This document shows, piece by piece, positions 8,457 through 14,583 of a stretch of 42,976 nt of DNA. Source of the stretch: Oscillospiraceae bacterium (lineage in GTDB: Bacteria; Bacillota; Clostridia; Oscillospirales; Acutalibacteraceae). Positions within the stretch are counted from its first letter, which is position 1; every line of letters starts with the position of its first letter. A program made the translations under genes and the position numbers. The notes under the pieces are model-generated. The model saw nothing but the letters and a program-made list of their open reading frames with translations, was not told the DNA's origin and made no database searches. The DNA lies in assembly GCA_015065605.1 (NCBI GenBank), contig SVPZ01000024.1, positions 1 through 42,976 on the forward strand, read 5' to 3'.

Positions 8457-9818
8457 ATGAAAGCAAAAGCAAAATTCTCAATTTCCACCTCTCACATAAT
8501 AATGCTAAGCTTCCTTGCCGCCATATTAATTGGCAGCCTATTACTTTCCCTGCCTATAAGCTGGGCTGAGGGAGTAAAAATATCCTATTTAGACGCCCTT
8601 TTCACATCCACCACAGCCACCTGTGTTACAGGTCTTGTAACCGTTCCCACCTTTTCCGGCTGGAGTATTTTCGGACAAGCCGTAATACTTGTTCTTATTC
8701 AGATTGGCGGACTTGGAATTATCACGGTTATGTCGGGATTTATGATTGCCTTTCACAAAAAAATGAACTTGGGCGACAGATTACTCATTCAAGACGCTTT
8801 TAACCTTAACAATCTGTCAGGACTTATACGTTTTGTAAAAAAAGTACTCGCAGGTACATTTATTATTGAGTTCATAGGCGCACTTCTTTATATGCCGGTC
8901 TTTGTTAAAGATTTCGGTTTAAAGGGCGTATGGATTTCGATTTTCAACTCCGTTTCCGCTTTCTGTAATGCAGGAATTGATATAATCGGCCCAAACAGTC
9001 TTAACGATTATGCCAAAAATCCCGTTATAAACCTTGTTACCATACTTCTTATCATACTTGGAGGTATAGGTTACATAGTGTGGTGGGACGTTATCAGAGT
9101 AACAAAAAATATAAAAAAAGGCGGATTATCGGTTTTCCGACGTTTAACGCTTCACAGTAAGTTAGCAATTATAACAACCCTCCTTCTTATTTTTGGCGGA
9201 GCTGTGTTGATTTTTATTTTTGAATACAACAACCCTCTTACCTTTAAGGATTACACTTTATTCCAAAAAATCCAATCCTCCTTTTTTCAATCGGTAACTA
9301 CGCGTACGGCGGGCTTTACCACTATGCCTCAGGAAAATTTTACCAATCCATCGGCTTTTTTAAGTATTTTCCTTATGTTTATAGGCGGTTCTCCTGTAGG
9401 TACGGCAGGCGGTGTTAAAACCGTCACCCTTCTTATTCTTTTCGCCTCCGCTTTTGCTACAATTTCAGGACGCAATGAAACCTCCCTTATGAACAGAAAC
9501 ATTACAAAAGAATCAATAGCAAAAGCACTTGCCGTTGTTTCTATGTCCTTTTTAACGGTTTTTGTTTCAACTGTTCTTTTGTCGGTATGCAGCAATTCTT
9601 CTCCCATAGACATTCTTTATGAAACGGTAAGCGCAACGGCAACCGTAGGACTTACAAGGAATTTTACGGCGAGTCTTAACAGCGTTGGCAAACTGATTAT
9701 AATTGCCACTATGTATTTAGGCAGAATAGGACCTATTTCCCTCGCAATTGCCTTTAATTTTAAAAAAGTAAATAAAAATATCATTAAAAATCCCTTTGAG
9801 GATATAAGTATAGGGTGA
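8457..9818 (+). CDS. ktrB: Ktr potassium uptake channel subunit KtrB
   Basis: 453 residues, shorter than TrkH, as usual for KtrB. The four filter loops are TSTTATCVTGLVT, SVSAFCNAGID, TTRTAGFTTM and SATATVGLTRN. It forms a Na+-dependent K+ uptake pathway regulated by the KtrA ring. An excellent AAAGGAGGG sits before the ATG, and the gene has its own promoter. The stop codon touches the start region of ktrA, so the two are an operon. Confidence 0.9.
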   Translation: MKAKAKFSISTSHIIMLSFLAAILIGSLLLSLPISWAEGVKISYLDALFTSTTATCVTGLVTVPTFSGWSIFGQAVILVLIQIGGLGIITVMSGFMIAFHKKMNLGDRLLIQDAFNLNNLSGLIRFVKKVLAGTFIIEFIGALLYMPVFVKDFGLKGVWISIFNSVSAFCNAGIDIIGPNSLNDYAKNPVINLVTILLIILGGIGYIVWWDVIRVTKNIKKGGLSVFRRLTLHSKLAIITTLLLIFGGAVLIFIFEYNNPLTFKDYTLFQKIQSSFFQSVTTRTAGFTTMPQENFTNPSAFLSIFLMFIGGSPVGTAGGVKTVTLLILFASAFATISGRNETSLMNRNITKESIAKALAVVSMSFLTVFVSTVLLSVCSNSSPIDILYETVSATATVGLTRNFTASLNSVGKLIIIATMYLGRIGPISLAIAFNFKKVNKNIIKNPFEDISIG

Positions 9819-9823
9819 AAATT

Positions 9824-10474
9824 ATGAGTATTAATAAAAATTATGCGGTATTCGGTCTTGGACGATATGGCTTTGCCGTTGCTAAAGAGCTTGTTGACAG
9901 CGGTGCTCAGGTTCTTGCAGTTGACACCAATCCCGATATTGTTAATGCTGCAAGTCTTTTTATTCCCATTTGCAAATGCGCCGACGTTACCGATGAAGAC
10001 GTGATTAAACATCTTAGCATCAGAAATATGGACACAGTTATTATTGCTATGGCGCAAAATCTTGAAGCGAGTGTTATGGCAACCGCTCTTTGTAAGGAAG
10101 CAGGAGTAAAAACGGTAATTGCAAAATGTGCCGACGAAATGCATCAGAAGATTTTAAGTAAGGTGGGCGCTGACATAACCGTATTTCCCGAAAAGGAATC
10201 GGGAATCCGACTTGCTAAAAATATTTTAAGCTCAGGATTTGTTGATATGATAGAGCTTTCCGACGAGGTCTCTATGGTAGAGGTTGATATAAGACATGAC
10301 TGGATAGGAAAAAGTCTTATTGAATTAAACCTCAGAAAAAAATACGGTATAAACGTAGTTGCAATAAAGGAGAATAACAATATTTCCACCGATATAGACC
10401 CCGCCTCTGCTTTAAATGAAAATATGAAGCTTATAGTTATTGCCGATACTGACAGACTTTTAAAGCTTAAATAA
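9824..10474 (+). CDS. ktrA: Ktr potassium uptake regulatory subunit KtrA
   Basis: 216 residues: a single RCK_N domain with YAVFGLGRYGFAVAKEL (GxGxxG) and the acidic AVDTNPD strand end, followed by a single RCK_C domain from about residue 135. One RCK pair distinguishes it from the double-length TrkA at 2684. KtrA binds ATP/ADP and, in several Firmicutes, c-di-AMP through RCK_C. An in-frame GTG at 9815 overlaps the ktrB stop and is an alternative start; the ATG at 9824 gives the usual N-terminal length and has AGGGTGA upstream. Confidence 0.9.
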   Translation: MSINKNYAVFGLGRYGFAVAKELVDSGAQVLAVDTNPDIVNAASLFIPICKCADVTDEDVIKHLSIRNMDTVIIAMAQNLEASVMATALCKEAGVKTVIAKCADEMHQKILSKVGADITVFPEKESGIRLAKNILSSGFVDMIELSDEVSMVEVDIRHDWIGKSLIELNLRKKYGINVVAIKENNNISTDIDPASALNENMKLIVIADTDRLLKLK

Positions 10475-10507
10475 GAAAATTTTGAAACAACAAAAGACGC
10501 GCACTTT

Positions 10508-10537
10508 GAGGCACACTTCCTTACGGAAGTGTGCCTC
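10508..10537 (+). terminator. Strong hairpin after ktrA
   Basis: A perfect 13-bp stem (GAGGCACACTTCC and complement) with a TTAC loop lies 33 bp after ktrA. The T-tract that follows is weak, so it may act as a terminator or as a 3'-end stabilising element. Confidence 0.5.
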
Positions 10538-10597
10538 AGTTATATTCGTGCAAAGCCCTTTTATTTCGCTTTCTTTTTTTCTAAAAGGCTTCTCCTT

Positions 10598-10641
10598 GAG
10601 GTAATTCCCCTGTTAGGGGAAATGTCCGAAGGACAAAAGGG
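10598..10641. repeat. 44-bp inverted partner repeat, left copy
   Basis: This 44-bp block is the reverse complement of 11891-11934, except that the central hairpin CCCCTGTTAGGGG reads the same way in both, so its 4-nt loop is flipped relative to the arms. The two copies bracket the SLOG/RHH gene pair. The non-coding stretch 10475-10967 holds the ktrA hairpin, this repeat, a GTTGC-TTC-GCAAC hairpin near 10715-10728, and foldback copy A; no gene is supported there. Confidence 0.7.
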
Positions 10642-10772
10642 TTCCCGTTTTCGGAGAAAAAGGCTAAATCACAGACGGTGGTGAGGTGGAAATCTGCATC
10701 ACTACACCTCATCCGAGTTGCTTCGCAACCCACCTTCCCTTTAAAAGACAGGGCAAGGTTCTCTCTCGTTTT

Positions 10773-10934
10773 AAGCCCTCTTTGTAAAGGAGGGGGGACC
10801 AACGATAAGTTGGTGGGAGGATTGTTTGTGATAAAAATAATCCCTCAGTCAAAACCTATGGTTTTGCCAGCTCCTTTTTCAAAGGAGCCTTTGGTTTTCG
10901 CAAATCTTAACATAAAAGAACCGTCACCTGTGTT
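10773..10934. repeat. Foldback (MITE-like) repeat, copy A
   Basis: About 120 bp with imperfect terminal inverted repeats (AAGCCCTCTTTGTAAAGGAGG at the left, and the complement of CTCCTTTTTCAAAGGAGCC at the right) enclosing the hairpins ACCAAC-GATA-GTTGGT and CAAAAC-CTAT-GGTTTTG. A conserved tail runs to a GAACCGTCACCTGTGTT motif at 10918-10934. Near-identical copies lie at 11943-12105 and 13329-13491, all in the same orientation. No transposase is encoded, so it would be non-autonomous if mobile. Confidence 0.85.
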
Positions 10935-10967
10935 ACTTCGTGAACACAACAGAACATAACCTCGAGT

Positions 10968-11438
10968 TTATAACACTCTGATAATCTTTTTGCTCCGCTT
11001 TATTGCATATTCAAGGGCAATTTTAGTTCCGCTTTTACGTGTAGACGGTTCGCAATCGGTATCATAATAAACCACACAAAATCGACTGTTATCTATCATT
11101 TCGTAGTTACGCTTAACATAAACCGCTCTGCCTGAGTTTGCTATACTTTCAGGATAATACGTATCCTCATAACTTTCCAACAAGTAACTCTTATAATTAT
11201 CACTAATATTCGGATATTCTGCTCTCACATAGATTCGCTTTATATGCGGATATTTTTCTTTTATTTCAGTAACTGTTTCGTGACATAAATCATTAAAACG
11301 GCTTTTACTTCCAAACAAAAAAGTATCGACCTTTTCCTTTACAATCAATCCTACTATTACCTCAACAAGCTTTGCTTTTAATTCATCGGTTTCATTTATT
11401 TCTCTATGTCCGAAAAAGCAACACGTATTTGTTTTCAT
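10968..11438 (-). CDS. SLOG superfamily (DUF1273/YpsA-like) protein
   Basis: 156 residues. The N-terminal CCFFGHRE, a central VDTFLFGSKSRFNDLCHETV and a C-terminal SGTKIALEYAIKRSKKII are laid out as in the DUF1273/YpsA branch of the SLOG Rossmann fold. Family members bind nucleotide-derived ligands; some take part in phage defence or stress, but nothing here proves such a role. The start at 11438 is chosen because GAGGTGG precedes it on the minus strand; the longer ORF start (11486) lies in the operator region. Transcribed divergently from a ribbon-helix-helix gene across a 105-bp spacer with two palindromes, suggesting joint regulation. It lies inside the repeat-rich accessory islet and is AT-rich. 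Confidence 0.7.
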   Translation of the reverse strand: MKTNTCCFFGHREINETDELKAKLVEVIVGLIVKEKVDTFLFGSKSRFNDLCHETVTEIKEKYPHIKRIYVRAEYPNISDNYKSYLLESYEDTYYPESIANSGRAVYVKRNYEMIDNSRFCVVYYDTDCEPSTRKSGTKIALEYAIKRSKKIIRVL

Positions 11439-11459
11439 AATACACCACCTCAATTTATA

Positions 11460-11474
11460 GATATACTGTATATC
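11460..11474. promoter_or_regulatory. Operator-like inverted repeat 1
   Basis: GATATA-CTG-TATATC, a 6-bp palindrome with 3-nt centre, lies just upstream of the SLOG gene. Its core ATATACNNTATAT recurs in the second palindrome near the RHH gene. Such paired sites are typical operators of ribbon-helix-helix proteins; binding here is inference. Confidence 0.45.
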
Positions 11475-11508
11475 CGTTTTTAACATTATAACACATAATA
11501 TATCTAAA

Positions 11509-11529
11509 ATAAATATACAATATATTTAT
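11509..11529. promoter_or_regulatory. Operator-like inverted repeat 2
   Basis: Nine-base arms (ATAAATATA and complement) flank a CAA centre, immediately upstream of the RHH gene's ribosome binding site. The core matches the ATATACNNTATAT of repeat 1. It probably overlaps the RHH transcript start. Confidence 0.45.
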
Positions 11530-11543
11530 TATGAGGTGAATTT

Positions 11544-11744
11544 ATGGCTATCAAGAGTGTTTCTATCAGAATTGAAGAGGAAATGTTAAACAAAATCTCG
11601 TATATTGCCGATTATGAAGGCAGAAGTGTTAATAGTCAAGTTCTTGTTTTAATAAGAGAAAACATTAAAAGTTTTGAAGATACCAACGGAACTATTGACG
11701 GCAATATTACTCCTGCATCAAATGTAAAACCTACCCGAAAGTAA
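11544..11744 (+). CDS. Ribbon-helix-helix (Arc/CopG-like) DNA-binding protein
   Basis: 66 residues. The N-terminal strand SVSIRIEEEMLNKISYIADY followed by EGRSVNSQVLVLIRENIK is the classic RHH pattern (beta strand, helix, turn, helix) of Arc/CopG repressors; the last ~20 residues are a loose tail. AUG with TGAGGTG upstream. Divergent from the SLOG gene, with two ATATACNNTATAT palindromes between them, so autoregulation and control of the SLOG gene are the simplest reading. No toxin-like ORF follows, so a classical toxin-antitoxin pair is not supported. It is terminated by a strong hairpin directly after the stop. Confidence 0.78.
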   Translation: MAIKSVSIRIEEEMLNKISYIADYEGRSVNSQVLVLIRENIKSFEDTNGTIDGNITPASNVKPTRK

Positions 11745-11745
11745 C

Positions 11746-11778
11746 AAAAACTCTCTGCAGAAATTGCAGAGAGTTTTT
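11746..11778 (+). terminator. Intrinsic terminator of the RHH gene
   Basis: AAAAACTCTCTGCA pairs fully with TGCAGAGAGTTTTT around a 5-nt loop and ends in a T-run, 1 bp after the stop codon. Confidence 0.85.
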
Positions 11779-11808
11779 TATTTACAATACACGTAACAGA
11801 AACACACG

Positions 11809-11825
11809 GAACCGTCCCCTGTCTT
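11809..11825 (+). repeat. REP-like motif GAACCGTCCCCTGTCTT
   Basis: One of at least nine copies of a 17-bp family (consensus GAACCGTCCCCTGTGTT) in the islet. Others start at 10918, 12089, 12117 (degenerate), 12454, 12490 (degenerate) and 13474 on the plus strand, and lie at 13301-13317 and 14351-14367 on the minus strand. Confidence 0.75.
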
Positions 11826-11890
11826 ACTACACCGTTGCCGTAAAAATATATTGTCACAACGTAGGGGATGGCGGTACGGCTGTGCCCAGA

Positions 11891-11934
11891 CCCTTTTGTC
11901 CTTCGGACATTTCCCCTGTTAGGGGAATTACCTC
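11891..11934. repeat. 44-bp inverted partner repeat, right copy
   Basis: Reverse complement of 10598-10641 outside the central hairpin loop. It sits just before foldback copy B. The gene-free stretch 11745-12126 holds the RHH terminator, a REP-like motif, this repeat and copy B; no gene is supported in it. Confidence 0.7.
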
Positions 11935-11942
11935 GACATCCC

Positions 11943-12105
11943 AAAGCCCTCTTTGTAAAGGAGGGGGGACCAACGATAAGTTGGTGGGAGGATTGTTTGT
12001 GATAAAAATAATCCCTCAGTCAAAACCTACGGTTTTGCCAGCTCCCTTTACAAAGGAGCCTTTGGTTTTCGCAAATCTCAACACAAAAGAACCGTCCCCT
12101 GTCTT
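11943..12105. repeat. Foldback (MITE-like) repeat, copy B
   Basis: Same structure and orientation as copy A, with only scattered substitutions. The right terminal repeat CTCCCTTTACAAAGGAGCC matches the left terminus better here than in copy A. It ends in a REP-like motif at 12089-12105. Confidence 0.85.
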
Positions 12106-12126
12106 ACAGTGGTTTCGAACCGTCAC

Positions 12127-12420
12127 CTATATTTTCAACAAGTTTCCAACTGTTCCTGTTATTAACGGTATAAATCCAAAAACAATTATCCAAATGGCAA
12201 TTATTGCTAATATTAATTTTAACCATTTTAATTTTTGAGGCAAGAAAAAAATTAAAAATGCTATAGCTATATCAAAGGTCAAAACACATATTGAAGAATA
12301 ATTATAAAATACATCTGTATCAATTATATATATCGCTTTTAGTGCCCCAATAACAACAAATCCAATAGAAGCTATTACATAAAAAACTATAGCAAGCGAC
12401 AAAAATATTTTATTTTTCAA
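12127..12420 (-). CDS. Small membrane protein of unknown function
   Basis: 97 residues with three predicted membrane spans: roughly residues 5-27, 40-60 and 67-90, the last rich in Ile/Trp. No recognised family. The start appears to be TTG at 12418-12420, with GGTGG about 10 nt upstream; no ATG gives a longer reading. The stop codon TAG is formed by a degenerate REP-like repeat (12117-12133), so the reading frame ends in repeat sequence. It lies between foldback copy B and a second pair of REP motifs. It is a plausible but unproven gene, AT-rich like its neighbours. Confidence 0.5.
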   Translation of the reverse strand: MKNKIFLSLAIVFYVIASIGFVVIGALKAIYIIDTDVFYNYSSICVLTFDIAIAFLIFFLPQKLKWLKLILAIIAIWIIVFGFIPLITGTVGNLLKI

Positions 12421-12453
12421 AGATTTTCACCACCTACTCAAAACCAACACATA

Positions 12454-12506
12454 GAACCGTCCCCTGTGTTCCTCTTTTTCAGTGGTTTCGAACCATCACA
12501 TGTGTT
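12454..12506 (+). repeat. Paired REP-like motifs between the membrane protein and ankyrin gene 1
   Basis: A perfect GAACCGTCCCCTGTGTT at 12454-12470 is followed by CAGTGGTTTCGAACC and a degenerate copy at 12490-12506. The same two-motif arrangement with the same CAGTGGTTTCGAACC linker occurs at 12089-12133. The second copy is translated on the minus strand as the C-terminus of ankyrin gene 1. Confidence 0.75.
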
Positions 12507-13243
12507 TTGCAAAGTTTTTCTAATTCTTCGGAATATTTTCCGTTTTCTTTTGCCCAATCAAGCGGTGTTTCACCTTTTAAATTTTCTTTTTCGAACAAAT
12601 ATCCGTAATCTGAAGCAAGCAGTTCTATGGTTTTGGTTTGACCGCCATAAGCAAGATAATGAATTATTGTATCTCCATTTTCATTTATAGGTGAAGCTCC
12701 ATTTTCTAACAACAGGACTATAGATTCAGTTAAGAAGTTTCTCTCATCTTCACTGAATGTTGTTTTATAAATACAACTTTCTGCTTCAATGAATAATGCA
12801 CTTTTGTAACTCCTGAACAAATCAACTTGCACGCCTGTGTTTATAAGCATTTTCGCTATTACGATCCTATTATCGCTTTTTCTAGCATATAATACCTCCA
12901 ACGGTGCCCATCCACCATCTAAAGATAAATTAGGATCCGCACCTTTATCTAACAAAGCCTCTACTATATCGACATTGCCTTTTTCGCATGCTATTATCAA
13001 AGGCGTACTTATGTCATATTCATTCATATTGTATATTTTTCTCAACCATAATGGTGCTGTAAAAGAATTGACATTTTTAATTTTCCCTATCATTTCCTTT
13101 GCTTCGTTTGTTTTGTTAGCATTAATCAAAGTACATAATCTATTTATATCATAATATTTTTTTACCGATATTACAACCATTGTTGACAGTATTATCGAAA
13201 TCAAAACAAGTAATAAAATAATTATTTTAAAAACTTTTTTCAT
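12479..13243 (-). CDS. Membrane-anchored ankyrin-repeat protein 1
   Basis: 254 residues. MKK plus one hydrophobic span (about residues 5-27) makes an N-terminal anchor or uncleaved signal. Ankyrin units follow: STPLIIACEKGNVDIVEALLDKGADPNL is clearest, then APLEVLYARKSDNRIVIAKMLINTGVQVD, HYLAYGGQTKTIELL and ETPLDWAKENGKYSEELEKL. Ankyrins bind proteins; the partner is unknown. The last residues, THVMVRNH, are encoded by a REP-like repeat, so the C-terminus has been supplied or replaced by the repeat. Related in plan to the ankyrin gene upstream (13492-14304), from which it is separated by foldback copy C. Confidence 0.75.
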   Translation of the reverse strand: MKKVFKIIILLLVLISIILSTMVVISVKKYYDINRLCTLINANKTNEAKEMIGKIKNVNSFTAPLWLRKIYNMNEYDISTPLIIACEKGNVDIVEALLDKGADPNLSLDGGWAPLEVLYARKSDNRIVIAKMLINTGVQVDLFRSYKSALFIEAESCIYKTTFSEDERNFLTESIVLLLENGASPINENGDTIIHYLAYGGQTKTIELLASDYGYLFEKENLKGETPLDWAKENGKYSEELEKLCKTHVMVRNH

Positions 13244-13300
13244 TTTGAAGCACCCACAATTCTATTCCACAAAAATGAAACATCACTATCCACTTCACTA

Positions 13301-13317
13301 AACACAGGGTACGGTTC
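13301..13317 (-). repeat. REP-like motif, inverted copy
   Basis: AACACAGGGTACGGTTC, the reverse complement of the consensus with one change, lies upstream of ankyrin gene 1. With the plus-oriented motif at that gene's 3' end it forms an inverted pair around the gene. Confidence 0.7.
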
Positions 13318-13328
13318 TCTCTCTTTTT

Positions 13329-13491
13329 AAGCCCTCTTTGTAAAGGAGGGGGGACCAACGATAAGTTGGTGGGAGGATTGTTTGTGATAAAAATAATCCC
13401 TCAGTCAAAACCTATGGTTTTGCCAGCTCCCTTTTCAAAGGAGCCTTTGGTTTTCGCAAATCTTAACACAAAAGAACCGTACCCTTGTGTT
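13329..13491. repeat. Foldback (MITE-like) repeat, copy C
   Basis: Third copy, same orientation as A and B, with the same flanking GGTTCTCTCTC lead-in as copy A. It ends in a REP-like motif (13474-13491) that abuts the stop codon of ankyrin gene 2. Confidence 0.85.
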
Positions 13492-14304
13492 TTACGTTAA
13501 AACCTCAATCATCTCAGTATTTCCGTTTTCCACTGCGTAATCTAATGCTGTTTTTCCGTTAGCATCCTTAAGTGCAGTGTCAGCTCCATAATTTAATAAC
13601 AACGTTACTGCTTCGCTACTATTACCTTTTACGGCGGCGATTAGTGCTGTTTTATTATGTTCATCATAATCATTGACAGAATAAAGCTTGTTTTCAATAA
13701 GATATGTTATTACGGTACCGTTATTCACATATGCAGCATATGTCAAAGCATTACCGCCAACTAAATTTAAATTTATATTTGCATTATTGTTGAGTACATA
13801 TAAAAATACTTCAAACCCTTCTTCTGCCGTTTTTTTGGTATCCATGTCATATGTATTCATAGATTGTTGCAAAACATCCGAAGGACCATCTCTTGTCAAA
13901 TTAACGTCTGCACCTTTTGAGATGAGATAAAGCACTATTTCGTATCTGTTGGAATTTGTGGTTTGTATTGCCGCATCAATGGGATGAAAGTTTATAACCG
14001 TATCAGTTTTATTCACATCTGCGCCTCTTTCAATCAACAGTTTAACAATTTCTTTATTACCGTTTTCACAGGCAGTCATTAAAGGTGTACGATCATATGT
14101 ATAAAACGCCATAAAATCCACTAAAAACTTTGGTGTATCAATCCACGCACCCCTACTGATAGCCTTATCAGCCGCTTTATAATCATTGTTTTCTACTGCC
14201 TTGTGTAACAACCTATTCTGAACAAATCCGTTTAAAATTATCGCCAATCCCAAAGAAACTATTGCAAGTAATATCACTATTACAGTTTTTACGCTTTTTT
14301 TCAT
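13492..14304 (-). CDS. Membrane-anchored ankyrin-repeat protein 2
   Basis: 270 residues: an N-terminal hydrophobic span (about residues 7-28), then at least five ankyrin units. The clearest are RTPLMTACENGNKEIVKLLIERGADVNK, NRYEIVLYLISKGADVNL, KTALIAAVKGNSSEAVTLLLNYGADTAL and KTALDYAVENGNTEMIEVL. The protein ends right after the last repeat, one base before foldback copy C. AAGGGGTC precedes the ATG at good spacing. An inverted REP-like motif (14351-14367) sits upstream, so the gene is flanked by REP motifs in opposite orientation. Function unknown; the topology would place the repeats outside the membrane if the span acts as a signal anchor. Confidence 0.78.
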   Translation of the reverse strand: MKKSVKTVIVILLAIVSLGLAIILNGFVQNRLLHKAVENNDYKAADKAISRGAWIDTPKFLVDFMAFYTYDRTPLMTACENGNKEIVKLLIERGADVNKTDTVINFHPIDAAIQTTNSNRYEIVLYLISKGADVNLTRDGPSDVLQQSMNTYDMDTKKTAEEGFEVFLYVLNNNANINLNLVGGNALTYAAYVNNGTVITYLIENKLYSVNDYDEHNKTALIAAVKGNSSEAVTLLLNYGADTALKDANGKTALDYAVENGNTEMIEVLT

Positions 14305-14350
14305 AGTTTATGACCCCTTAATAAATGCCACAAAAGGCTCTGATTCGTGA

Positions 14351-14367
14351 AACACAGGGGACGGTAC
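14351..14367 (-). repeat. REP-like motif, right boundary of the islet
   Basis: AACACAGGGGACGGTAC, inverted relative to most copies. It is the rightmost member of the family and marks where the sequence returns to the chromosome-typical composition. Confidence 0.7.
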
Positions 14368-14511
14368 TTTCGTGTTCCTTTTCACCTTATTTATTATACC
14401 GAAATGCATTTGTACTGTCAAGAAAGATACCCGTACTTTGTCTTTTTACCTTCTTCATTAATCTATAACGAAACGAAATAGCAAATTTGGGAATTTATTT
14501 TAAAAAAAATT

Positions 14512-14548
14512 AAAATCGGCAGTTTAAGTGTAGAAAACTGCCGATTTT
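14512..14548 (-). terminator. Terminator of the SMP-30 gene
   Basis: A 14-bp stem (AAAATCGGCAGTTT and complement) with a 9-nt loop. Read on the minus strand it is followed by a long T-rich run (TAATTTTTTTT), 36 bp past the SMP-30 stop. Confidence 0.8.
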
Positions 14549-14583
14549 GTGCGATATGATAATAACGTTTATAACTTCGTATA

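Noticed and set aside
10678-10959. 93-residue plus-strand ORF, and its relative at 11882-12238
   Set aside because: Both translate the foldback repeats; their shared PPLCKGGGTNDKLVGG-like residues mirror DNA repeats rather than protein homology.
11544-11744. Antitoxin of a toxin-antitoxin pair
   Set aside because: The gene is followed immediately by a terminator and repeats; the divergent partner is SLOG-like, not a recognised toxin.
10475-14400. Prophage or integron remnant
   Set aside because: No integrase, phage structural gene, attC-like site or tRNA attachment site was found; the repeat structure differs from integron cassettes.
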